Below, piece by piece: positions 23,808 through 31,168 of a DNA stretch of 33,348 bases. The stretch covers positions 1-33,348 of the forward strand of contig JBJXGE010000060.1 of NCBI GenBank assembly GCA_046154185.1. The letters run 5' to 3'. Position numbers and translations under genes: made by a program. Under the pieces are notes generated by a model, which saw only the letters and a list, made by a program, of their open reading frames with translations, was not told the origin of the DNA and made no database searches. Within the stretch, counting starts at the first letter, position 1; each line of letters begins with the position of its first letter. This stretch comes from JBJXGE01 sp046154185 (lineage in GTDB: Bacteria > Planctomycetota > UBA8108 > UBA1146 > JAJFFE01).

Positions 23808-24830
23808 ATGTCTATGCGAGTTCGTTGGCGCGAGTTTGAGTTGCCGAATCGGGTCGAGTGCGACGAGGAGTCCAAGTCGACGCGTTACGGTCGCTTCACC
23901 ATCGAGCCGTTCGAGCGCGGTTTCGGCGCCACCATCGGCAACAGCCTACGCCGCGTGCTGCTCTCGTCGATCGAGGGGGCAGCGTTAGTGCTGACGAAGG
24001 TCGACGGCGTCGATCATGAGTTCACCGCCAAACCCGGCGTGTTCGAAGACATCAGCTACGTCGTGCTCAACCTCAAGCAAGTCTTGGTGCGGCTCGACGG
24101 TGTCGACGAAGCTGAGCTGTATATCAAGAAGAGCGGCAAGTGCGTCATCACGGCCGGGGACATAGAGTCGGGCAGTGGTAATGTCGAGATCCTGAATCCT
24201 GAGTTGAAGATCGCGACCCTCACTGACAGCTCCGCCGAGTTTCGCGCGATCTTGCGTGCGCGGCGCGGTCGCGGTTACCTCACCGCAGCGGAGAATTCGC
24301 GCGGCGACAACGAAATCGGCAACATTTGGATGGACTCTACGTTTTCGCCCGTGACCCGCGTGCGGTATCGAGTCGAGAACACGCGCGTCGGACAGGTCAC
24401 GAACTACGACCGCCTGCTACTCGAGATTTGGACGAACGCCACGATCAATCCTGAAGATGCGCTCGTGCAGTCGGCCAAGATCCTGCGCAAGCACTTGAAT
24501 CCGTTCGTGAAATACTTCGAACTCGGCTCGGAAGTTCTGCAGCCGCGATTGCCGGCCGTCGAACAACCGGTCATCGAAGAGAGTGAAGACCTGAAGGCGA
24601 AACTCGATCTGCCGATCTCGCACCTCGAATTGTCGGTGCGCGCATCGAACTGCCTCGAGTCCGAGAATCTCTCGACCGTCCGCGACCTCGTCTGTCGCAG
24701 TGAAGAAGAGATGCTGAACATTCGTAATTTTGGCCAGACGTCGCTGCTTGAGCTCAAGGAGCGCCTGGCAAAGCTGGGGCTGTCGTTGGGCATGTTCCCG
24801 CGCAGCGCCGATACCGGGAAGAAAGTCTGA
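23808..24830 (+). CDS. rpoA: RNA polymerase alpha subunit
   Basis: Alpha (340 aa from this ATG) dimerises to seed polymerase assembly. The N-terminal domain has the signature RFTIEPFERGFGATIGNSLRRVLLSSIEGAA. The C-terminal domain has ELSVRASNCLESENL with the DNA-contacting Arg (R265 in E. coli) and NFGQTSLLELKERLAKLGL. The ATG at 23808 has AAGGGAG 10 nt upstream. An in-frame TTG at 23760 would add 16 residues without similarity. The stop shares one base with the rplQ start. Confidence 0.98.
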   Translation: MSMRVRWREFELPNRVECDEESKSTRYGRFTIEPFERGFGATIGNSLRRVLLSSIEGAALVLTKVDGVDHEFTAKPGVFEDISYVVLNLKQVLVRLDGVDEAELYIKKSGKCVITAGDIESGSGNVEILNPELKIATLTDSSAEFRAILRARRGRGYLTAAENSRGDNEIGNIWMDSTFSPVTRVRYRVENTRVGQVTNYDRLLLEIWTNATINPEDALVQSAKILRKHLNPFVKYFELGSEVLQPRLPAVEQPVIEESEDLKAKLDLPISHLELSVRASNCLESENLSTVRDLVCRSEEEMLNIRNFGQTSLLELKERLAKLGLSLGMFPRSADTGKKV

Positions 24831-25234
24831 TGCGGCACCGTGTCGCTGGTCGCAAACTCAGTCGAACTTCCGCGCATCGTCGCGCGTTGAGTCGCAACTT
24901 GATGCTGGGCTTGCTCGTGGAGTTCGATCGCAAGGGGTTCATTGTCACGACGCGCGAGAAAGCCAAGTTCGTGCAACCGCACGTCGAGAAGCTGATCTCG
25001 CTGGCTCGCACGAAGTCACTCGCGAACATCCGGCGTGCGATCAGCCTCTTGCAGAGTAAGGAGCTCGTCAAAAAGTTGTTCGACGAGATCGGTCCTTACT
25101 ACGCGAAGCGTCCGGGTGGGTACACGCGCGTCGTTCGGTTGGCGCGTCGCCGGCTCGGCGACAACGCGAGCCAAGCCTATTTCGGTTTCGTTCGCGACGA
25201 GAAGGAATCCGCGGGCGCGCCGGTCGTTTCTTAG
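24830..25234 (+). CDS. rplQ: 50S ribosomal protein L17
   Basis: L17 (134 aa) is at the tunnel exit side. The start MRHRVAGRKLSRTSAHRRALSRNL and the block YYAKRPGGYTRVVRLARRRLGDNASQAYFGF are diagnostic. It is the last gene of the alpha operon. Its TAG stop is itself part of the first unit of the hairpin array that follows, so transcription very probably ends here. Confidence 0.98.
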   Translation: MRHRVAGRKLSRTSAHRRALSRNLMLGLLVEFDRKGFIVTTREKAKFVQPHVEKLISLARTKSLANIRRAISLLQSKELVKKLFDEIGPYYAKRPGGYTRVVRLARRRLGDNASQAYFGFVRDEKESAGAPVVS

Positions 25235-25292
25235 CGGTGCTGTTCGCAGCGGTTTTTGCTTAGGGGTGCTGTCCGCAGCCGTTTTTTCTTAG

Positions 25293-25321
25293 GGGTGCTG
25301 TCCGCAGCACCCGTCTTTCTT
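25293..25321 (+). terminator. Intrinsic terminator, unit 3 of the array
   Basis: GGGTGCTG (25293-25300), loop TCCG, CAGCACCC (25305-25312), followed by GTCTTTCTT. It is the first unit with a full-length stem downstream of rplQ. Confidence 0.7.
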
Positions 25322-25346
25322 AGGGGTGCTGTCCGCAGCACCCCTC

Positions 25347-25386
25347 GCAGTTTCGGGAGGACCCGAAACTGCTCACGCTGTTTTTT
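25347..25386 (+). terminator. Strong hairpin plus T6, unit 4 of the array
   Basis: GCAGTTTCGGG (25347-25357), loop AGGA and CCCGAAACTGC (25362-25372) form a perfect 11-bp stem. After 8 nt comes TTTTTT (25381-25386). The gap before the T-run is longer than ideal, so termination strength is uncertain. Confidence 0.55.
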
Positions 25387-25691
25387 CTGAGGGGTGCTGT
25401 CCGCAGCACCCCTCGCCGTTTCGGGCGGACCCGAACGGCTCACCCCACACGAGCGCGCCGCTGGCGCGGGAATGCGAGGCGGGGGCGCGGGATTCGCTGG
25501 GTGGTAGACCGCATAGAGAAGACCGCGTCGATATCGCGGCGTTTCCTGTCGAATATTGATTTGGTGAAATGCGTCTTATCGCAAAGACTCGCCTGGGATC
25601 GCGCCAAGCGCGAGAATCACCCGCGAACGAACCACGACCGGAGTCTGCTAGAAGCAAGTCGTCCGGAGACAGCATGCAGAGAGGACGGATT

Positions 25692-26747
25692 ATGCGGCAC
25701 GGGCCTGTCAGTGAGTTTCTCGCGATCGCGTCCATGATCGCGAGTTTAAGTGCGACCGCAACCGCGCAGGATCCACCGCCCAATCCGTCGCCACCACAAG
25801 CGCCGCCGAGTGGACTTGTCGTGGAACCGGCGGTCGGCGGCCTTCCGGCGGGCGCCGTCGCGCGGCTGTATGGCCGCGAGTTGAGCCGCGCCGAGTACCT
25901 CGAGTTCTTGTTTCGCCAGTACGATCTCAGTCAGTTGGCGGCATTCATCGATGAACAACTCGTGGCGCAAAAGGCCAACGAACTCGGGATCGAAGTCAGC
26001 AGAGAACAATTGAATGCAGTAGTCGAAGAAAAGGTCCGGCTTCATATCGAGATGGCTTTTGGTGGTCAGCGCGAGCAATTTCTCGCGAGCTTGAAGCGGC
26101 GTTTGCTGACCGAAACCGGCTACCTGAATTGGCAGCGCGCGATCGAACTTTCGCGACTTCTGGTCGATCGCTGCATTCTCGCCACGCGCGAAGTGTCGAC
26201 CGCCGACATCGAAGCGCGCTTCGTTCAACTCTATGGCGCGGGTGGAGTCAGCCGCCAAATTCGACATCTTCTCATACGCCGACCGGCACCCGCGCCCGCG
26301 CCCGACCCCGCCGACCCGCGCCGCCCGCCGCCGCCTACGGTGCCTCCGGAGGCGGCGACGGCACTCGCCACGCGCGTCGAAGAGATTCGCCAACAGCTAG
26401 CGCGCGAACCGGAACGTTTCGCCGAACTTGTGCGTACGCACAGCGACGACTCGTTTACGCGCGGCAATGACGGCTTCGTGCCGAATTATCAGCCCGGTAC
26501 CCCCGGCTTCGGAGCCGCGTTCGACGCCGCGGTTGCTCGCCTCGAGCAACCCGCCGAGGTCGTGGGCCCGATCGAGACCGAGCGCGGCTTCGAGTTCATC
26601 CAATTGGTGAAGAAGATCACCGTTCGACTCGAAGATGTAACGGAGCCACTGCGCGAGGAACTCAAAAACCAGCGGCCGACGCCGAAAGAGCGACAGACGC
26701 TGCTGCGTCGACTCCGCGAGGCGGCGCGCGTCGAACTGGATCTGTAG
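25692..26747 (+). CDS. Exported parvulin-type (SurA/PpiC-like) peptidyl-prolyl isomerase
   Basis: 351-residue protein with a signal peptide (MRHGPVSEFLAIASMIASLSATATA, likely cleaved before QD) and a Pro-rich linker (28-42). An N-terminal helical region (about 60-185) of the SurA/PrsA chaperone style follows, then a parvulin domain (about 187-308: RQIRHLLIRR, RFAELVRTHSDD, RGNDGFVPNY, GFEFIQLVKK). A 23-residue Pro/Ala/Arg insertion (197-219) splits the parvulin domain after its first strand. The likely role is folding of exported proteins outside the cytoplasm. The start at 25692 is chosen for the signal peptide and the upstream GAGAGGA; in-frame ATGs at 25569 and 25674 would put residues before it. 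Gene context gives no partner. Confidence 0.85.
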   Translation: MRHGPVSEFLAIASMIASLSATATAQDPPPNPSPPQAPPSGLVVEPAVGGLPAGAVARLYGRELSRAEYLEFLFRQYDLSQLAAFIDEQLVAQKANELGIEVSREQLNAVVEEKVRLHIEMAFGGQREQFLASLKRRLLTETGYLNWQRAIELSRLLVDRCILATREVSTADIEARFVQLYGAGGVSRQIRHLLIRRPAPAPAPDPADPRRPPPPTVPPEAATALATRVEEIRQQLAREPERFAELVRTHSDDSFTRGNDGFVPNYQPGTPGFGAAFDAAVARLEQPAEVVGPIETERGFEFIQLVKKITVRLEDVTEPLREELKNQRPTPKERQTLLRRLREAARVELDL

Positions 26748-26843
26748 CGCGATCTTGTCCCACCTTTCTTCGCGCGGGACACCGATGGCAGGGTTGTCGC
26801 TTGTTCAGATGCATGGTTGCGAGTTGGTATTGGACTTGCGAAA

Positions 26844-26978
26844 CCGAAGCCCCGCAGGGGCGCGATTCAATAGCCCATCGACTCCGCTCTGTCGCACCCC
26901 TTGAGGGTGCGGCCGATTTTCTTTCGATACCCAGGGCTTCGCCCTGGGCTATTCAATCGCGCCCCTGCGGGGCTTTGG
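26844..26978. repeat. Compound inverted-repeat element (REP/MITE-like)
   Basis: Two 33-nt arms (26844-26876 and 26946-26978) are inverted copies with one mismatch and one G-U pair. Each arm contains its own GCCCC/GGGGC hairpin. Between them lie CGCACCC-CTTGA-GGGTGCG (26893-26911, then GGCCGATTTTCTTT, terminator-like) and CCCAGGGC-TTC-GCCCTGGG (26930-26948, sharing three bases with the right arm). No coding gene is inside. It separates the isomerase gene from the lipoprotein cassette and may terminate transcription of the former. I infer a dispersed repeat, but only one copy is in this window. Confidence 0.8.
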
Positions 26979-27034
26979 TCGAACACTTCCGACATCACTT
27001 CGCGATCATCGATCCGTTTCCACCGCGTAGAGAT

Positions 27035-28261
27035 GTGGAACAAGATCCGAGCTTGCGACCGTCAGCACGCTGGCGCCGGTTGCCAGCGCAGGTCCTCGTG
27101 CTGGCGATACTTTGTTGCGTCGGCTGTTCAACCGCCGCGCTGCATCCGGACTCGCGGCGCGTTCCTCGGCGCGTCAAACTCTCGGATGGTCGTGAGTTCC
27201 TCGAATTGCGCGGACAAATACATATTCACAGTCGCCACTCGCACGACTCTTCGGGTCGCCTCTCCGACATTTTGGCGGCCGGCTATGAGACGGGTTGCGA
27301 CTACCTGTTCATTACCGATCACAACAATCTCGGCGCGCGCGCGTGGCAACGGCGATTCGACGATGGTCCGCGTCCGATCGAGCTGTTGGTAGGCATCGAG
27401 TATTCCACGCGACTCGGCCACTTACTCGATCTCTTTCCCGTGCAGCGCTTCGAGCCGAAACAGGCGCCTCAAGACTTGCTCGATCTCATCACGCACTTTG
27501 GCGGTTTGGCGATCGTCGCGCATCCACTCGATCGACCGCCGTGGAGGGACTGGCGCGTGGGTGGCTTGCGCGGCATGGAAGTGCACAACGTCGCCTCCGA
27601 TGTCGCGGAAGAAGGATCGCGGCTGATCGGTCGATTCTTGCGCGTCTTTCTCGGTCGTTCGGATGCCGTGCTCGCGAACGTCAACCGTCCGCGGCGCGGG
27701 CTCGAACTCCACACGAGCGAGCAATTGCGTCGCGACGAGCCGCTGCTCTTGATATCCGGCTCGAACGCGCACGGCCGCGACTATTTGGGACGCGTCAACT
27801 GGGACAACTACGCCAACGCTTTTGCGCTCGTGGCGAATTATTTGTGGGCCGCGAGCTTTGACCCGGCCGGCATCGAGTCGGCGTTGCGCGCGCGCCACTC
27901 GTTCATCGGATTTGACGCGCTCGGCGACCCCGCCGGATTCGAATTTCTCTACCGTCAGGCGGATCGCGTCTGGATCTTCGGCGATTCGGTGCCCGCGGAG
28001 TCTGGCGCGGGGCAATTCGAAGTGCGGGCGCCGGGCCCCGCTCGGATCTCGCTCTTTCGCGAAGCGGAGCTGGTCCTGCGCACACAAGGGAATCACCTCA
28101 TTCACACACCGGACGGCGCGGGTTTCTGGCGCGTCGAGCTCGAACGGCAAGACGGTTTTCTCGGCGATTGGAAGCCGTGGATCATCAGTAACGTGATTCG
28201 ACTCGAGTCGGCCGCGCCATCGGCCGCTCCGGCGGTTGCGAGCGGCGGGCAACTGCCATGA
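27035..28261 (+). CDS. PHP-domain metallohydrolase lipoprotein
   Basis: 408 residues from a GTG start. A basic n-region and hydrophobic stretch (VLVLAILCCVGC) end in a lipobox-like Cys31, so a lipid-anchored exported protein is likely. The PHP fold is recognised by IHIHS (H63, H65), SHDSSG (H70, D71), ITDHNN (D96, H97), VGIEYS (E122), VAHP (H163), EVHN (H184) and SGSNAH (N244, H246; families usually have Asp at the N position). PHP proteins are metal-dependent phosphoesterases; the substrate is unknown. The frame is open back to a TTG at 26801, through the inverted repeat, but that part is probably untranslated; a TTG at 27053 is another start option. The stop overlaps the next gene by 4 nt (ATGA). 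Confidence 0.8.
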   Translation: MEQDPSLRPSARWRRLPAQVLVLAILCCVGCSTAALHPDSRRVPRRVKLSDGREFLELRGQIHIHSRHSHDSSGRLSDILAAGYETGCDYLFITDHNNLGARAWQRRFDDGPRPIELLVGIEYSTRLGHLLDLFPVQRFEPKQAPQDLLDLITHFGGLAIVAHPLDRPPWRDWRVGGLRGMEVHNVASDVAEEGSRLIGRFLRVFLGRSDAVLANVNRPRRGLELHTSEQLRRDEPLLLISGSNAHGRDYLGRVNWDNYANAFALVANYLWAASFDPAGIESALRARHSFIGFDALGDPAGFEFLYRQADRVWIFGDSVPAESGAGQFEVRAPGPARISLFREAELVLRTQGNHLIHTPDGAGFWRVELERQDGFLGDWKPWIISNVIRLESAAPSAAPAVASGGQLP

Positions 28262-29274
28262 GACATGGCGTATCAAGTCTTCGCGGCGTCGTCGCGCTGA
28301 GCGTGTGCGCAGCGCTATCAGCGTGCGTTCACATACCGATGCGTACAGCGCACGAAACCTGGCGCCCGACGCCCGCACCGAGTTATTTGCGACCGAGCTT
28401 CGCGGCGTGGGGATTCAGCGCCAAAGAACGCGCGGATCTCGCAACGCCGACGCTGCGCGTGATCGCCTTCACACTCGAAAGCTACTGTGATGCCGCCGGT
28501 CGCTATCACACTATTCACGGTGAGTTGTATTTGCCGACCGGCGCTGGACTGTTTCCACTCATCGCCGTGAGTCCCATTCTCGGCGGCGCGTGGACCGATT
28601 ACCTCGATTGCCGAATGTTCGGCGCCGCCGCGGTGCGATCCGGCTATGGCGCTTACTTCCTGCATCAGGACGCGGTCTTACTCAAGCCGCGCACCGGCGC
28701 CGTCGAGCTCGAGCGCTCGTTGCGCTGCTGGGTCACCGACATGATCGTGACGCTCGATGAGCTGGTCGCGCATTACCCCATCGATGCGCGTCAGCTCGGC
28801 ACGTTCGGTCTCAGCCTCGGCGCGATTCGCAATGTGTTGCTGGCCGCGGCGGAGCCGCGCTTTCGCGCCCACGTGTTCGGCATCGGCGGTGGCGGAATGT
28901 GGCGCTTACTCCGCGATTCGGGCGAGAAGAATGTTCGGCGCTACATCGCGCGCCGCAGCGAGTGTCTTCAGCGTCCTGAACAAGAAGTGCTCGCCGAGTT
29001 GCGGCGCGGCGTACTCAGTGAGCCATTACTGCTCGCGCGCACGATCGATCCACGCCATGTGCTGATGTTTCTAGCGCAACAGGACCACACCGTGCCATAT
29101 GCCTGCGGCTTGCATCTCTATGACGCGCTCGGCCAACCCGAGCTGCGGCTCTCGCCACTCGGGCATTACACGTCGATCTTGTTGCTGCCGTGGGTGAGCC
29201 GTTGGGCCATGGATTTTTATCGCCGACGATTCACGGCGACGGAAGAAAGTTGCGGCGTCGATGATTCTGAGTGA
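28258..29274 (+). CDS. Alpha/beta-hydrolase-fold lipoprotein
   Basis: 338 residues with a lipoprotein signal ending LSAC (Cys23). The fold is suggested by the nucleophile elbow GLSLG (Ser186) in ARQLGTFGLSLGAIRNVLLAA, a candidate acid Asp276 in FLAQQDHTVPYACG, and a catalytic His303 in LSPLGHYTS, in the right order for an esterase/lipase or dienelactone-hydrolase-like enzyme. The substrate cannot be read from the sequence. It overlaps the PHP gene by 4 nt and the next gene by 14 nt, so the three are probably translated from one message and work in the same compartment. Confidence 0.78.
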   Translation: MRHGVSSLRGVVALSVCAALSACVHIPMRTAHETWRPTPAPSYLRPSFAAWGFSAKERADLATPTLRVIAFTLESYCDAAGRYHTIHGELYLPTGAGLFPLIAVSPILGGAWTDYLDCRMFGAAAVRSGYGAYFLHQDAVLLKPRTGAVELERSLRCWVTDMIVTLDELVAHYPIDARQLGTFGLSLGAIRNVLLAAAEPRFRAHVFGIGGGGMWRLLRDSGEKNVRRYIARRSECLQRPEQEVLAELRRGVLSEPLLLARTIDPRHVLMFLAQQDHTVPYACGLHLYDALGQPELRLSPLGHYTSILLLPWVSRWAMDFYRRRFTATEESCGVDDSE

Positions 29275-30607
29275 AAGCACCTGCCGTCGGTTCGCGCTAT
29301 GGGTCGGCGGCGTTTTTTTGGCGACCAGTTGCGCGACTCGACCTATTCAATGGGATCGATGGGGCCTCGGGCCGGTGCCGAACGACTACGCCGAGGAATT
29401 GCGCGCGCGCAGCGCGACGCTCGAGGACGAGATCTTCGCGCGCCACATCTCAGCCGAGGGTCTGCTGCTCTATCGCACACCGATCGCCGCACCATCGCCG
29501 AACGAGAGCTACTTGGATCTCGCTGACCAAGCGTGTTGGACCGGCTATTTGTTCGCGGCGTTGTGCTTTCGATACACCTACGAGCCGTCGCCGAATTTGG
29601 CGGCGCGCATCCGGCAAATCTCCATCGGACTCGAGCGCTTGCAAAGCGTCACGGGCGTGCCGGGCTTCATTGCGCGCAACATTGTGCCGGCGCGGGCGCT
29701 CTCTCAGCTCGAGAAGAACCGCGAATTGTACGAACTCGCGCGCGATGGCTCGGGCGACTATTTCCGCGGCGAGACGAGCAAAGATCAATACAGCGGCTAC
29801 GTGCTCGGCCTCGCGGTCGGTTGGACTTGTCTGCCGAATGGTGATGAGCGCGATCGTTGCGGGCGACTCCTCGTCGCGAGCGCGCGTTATCTCGCCGGCA
29901 ATGATCTGCATCTGCGTGACGCGCGCGGCGCTCGCACCGACTTCAGCAATTTGAACAGCCACTGGCTCGGAGTGCCGATCGGCGTGAACGCCGCCATCGC
30001 GCAAGCGCTCCTCGAATCCGCTGCGATCACGACGAGCGATGTCGACGTGAACGCCGCGGCGCTCCGCTATCGCGCGCCTGCGCTCGCCGCGCTTCAAGGT
30101 CTCTGCTACGAAGTGCCCGGCGCGCGCAAATTCAGCAATCAACTGATGGCCACGGCAGGCGTGATCAGTCTCGGTTTGGTGCTCGGCGACACTGAGGCTC
30201 GCGCGCGCGTCCGTGCGGGTTTTGAACCTGTGTGGCGCGCAAGTCGTGGTCAAGGTAATGCGCTCGTCTACTCGACCGGCATGCTGTTCGGCTTGCGCGA
30301 TGTTGACGAAGAAGCGCGTTCTCTTCGCAATCTTTACCACGCGCGATTCGGGTCGCGTTCCACCGCGATCGCGCGCGAGATTTGGCGCGACGTGCCGCGT
30401 CGCTGGCTACCGGACACGCAAGGCCGACCGCTTGCGATCGAGGCCTTGCCGGTCGCGGTGCGCACGCCGAGCACATTTTGTTGGCGCACCGATCCTTTCC
30501 GAATCGATCCCACAAACCCCGTTCCGGAAAGTGTTAGAGTTTCCGGCGCCGACTTGTTGGTGGCGTACTGGATGGGTCGATATTGCGGTTGGATAAAGGC
30601 GCCGTAA
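29261..30607 (+). CDS. Predicted lipoprotein of unknown function, helical repeat type
   Basis: 448 residues, not recognised. The N-terminus (FALWVGGVFLATSC) looks like a lipoprotein signal with Cys24, though the lipobox is weaker than in the two upstream genes. The body is rich in paired amphipathic helices with aromatic positions: DLADQACWTGYLFAALCFRY, TGVPGFIARNI, SKDQYSGYVLGLAVGW (173-188) and NSHWLGVPIGVNAAIAQALL. This recalls (alpha/alpha)n-barrel glycosidases, epimerases or lyases, but no catalytic pair can be assigned. It starts 14 nt inside the hydrolase gene. A short GTGCC/GGCAC hairpin (30608-30626) follows the stop. Confidence 0.72.
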   Translation: MILSESTCRRFALWVGGVFLATSCATRPIQWDRWGLGPVPNDYAEELRARSATLEDEIFARHISAEGLLLYRTPIAAPSPNESYLDLADQACWTGYLFAALCFRYTYEPSPNLAARIRQISIGLERLQSVTGVPGFIARNIVPARALSQLEKNRELYELARDGSGDYFRGETSKDQYSGYVLGLAVGWTCLPNGDERDRCGRLLVASARYLAGNDLHLRDARGARTDFSNLNSHWLGVPIGVNAAIAQALLESAAITTSDVDVNAAALRYRAPALAALQGLCYEVPGARKFSNQLMATAGVISLGLVLGDTEARARVRAGFEPVWRASRGQGNALVYSTGMLFGLRDVDEEARSLRNLYHARFGSRSTAIAREIWRDVPRRWLPDTQGRPLAIEALPVAVRTPSTFCWRTDPFRIDPTNPVPESVRVSGADLLVAYWMGRYCGWIKAP

Positions 30608-30631
30608 GTGCCGCTATTTCTGGCACCTTGC

Positions 30632-30659
30632 TTGACATTATGGACGTCGCTCGCATAAT
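30632..30659 (+). promoter_or_regulatory. Near-consensus sigma-70 promoter
   Basis: A perfect TTGACA (30632-30637), a 16-nt spacer and CATAAT (30654-30659, 5/6) predict a start near 30666. The next convincing gene begins at 31169, so it drives either a leader of about 500 nt or a separate small RNA. Confidence 0.7.
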
Positions 30660-31168
30660 CACGCCTGCTGAATGAGACGCGGAGGACCTCTCCAAACTTG
30701 GCTCAGACCGACGACGTTTTCGTGTACGAGTTTTCGCGCTGGCTTTCGTGAACGTGTTCGCGAAATTCGGCCGAGCAAAACGCGCAGGTCGACATCTTGT
30801 CCGTGAGAGGTCTCGCAGGTGCCGCAGCTTTGGTTGGCTCCCTGGCGGTACCGACTCACTTCCGATGGCGCGCAAGAACGGGCACGCGCGCGCAACGGAT
30901 TCCGAGTCGTCTCCATAAGAAGTTCCGGTGTGTTTCCGACGAGGAGTCAATCACGCAGTTTCAGGGCTCACGAGCATCACGTTCAGACGACAACGGCGCA
31001 GTCATCGGATAACAGAGTAGAACTGCACCTTTGGTCGCTGCCCCAAGTGTAGCTGGGGCGGGTGAGCGTCGCGTCGACGGTCGGGCAAGACGGCGAGTCT
31101 TCGACGCAAGTTGAGAGCAGATGTGACGGGTCGAGGTTTGTTTCAAGTTCCAGGAGGAGGAGAGATCG
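30660..31168 (+). other. About 500-nt leader without a recognisable gene
   Basis: No convincing coding frame is seen. A 44-codon Arg/Ser-rich frame opens at 30672, only a few bases after the expected transcription start, but has no ribosome binding site. A GCCCCA/TGGGGC hairpin with an 8-nt loop lies at 31040-31059. Just before the next gene AGGAGGAGGAG (31152-31162) gives a very strong ribosome binding site. A long regulatory 5' UTR or an independent small RNA is possible; neither is shown. Confidence 0.4.

Larger units (their letters stand above)
25231..25446 (+). repeat. Tandem array of five terminator-like hairpin units after rplQ
   Basis: Five units share the core TTAGGGGTGCTGTCCGCAGC, beginning at 25231, 25260, 25289, 25320 and 25388 (last one CTGA). 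Units 1 and 2 keep only GCTG-(TTCG/TCCG)-CAGC stems followed by T5 and T6. Unit 3 has an 8-bp stem and TCTTTCTT. Unit 4 has a 10-bp stem (25322-25345) plus a second perfect 11-bp hairpin (25347-25372) and T6. Unit 5 has an 11-bp stem (25389-25414) plus a similar second hairpin with one bulged base (25415-25439). Damage increases toward rplQ. The pattern suggests repeated duplication of a terminator element. Between 25447 and 25691 I see no further gene or clear promoter. Confidence 0.85.

Noticed and set aside
25231..25446. Tandem array considered as a CRISPR
   Set aside because: Units are irregular, there are no unique spacers of constant length, and each unit is a hairpin with a T-run, fitting terminators instead.
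25326..25559. 77-codon frame running through the hairpin array
   Set aside because: It is translated repeat sequence with no start signal; an artefact of the palindromes.
26801..27034. N-terminal extension of the PHP protein from a TTG at 26801
   Set aside because: It would encode the inverted repeat and bury the signal peptide about 100 residues inside the protein; a start at 27035 or 27053 fits a lipoprotein better.
30797..31052. 71- and 77-codon frames in the 500-nt leader
   Set aside because: Overlapping frames with no ribosome binding site and no family features.
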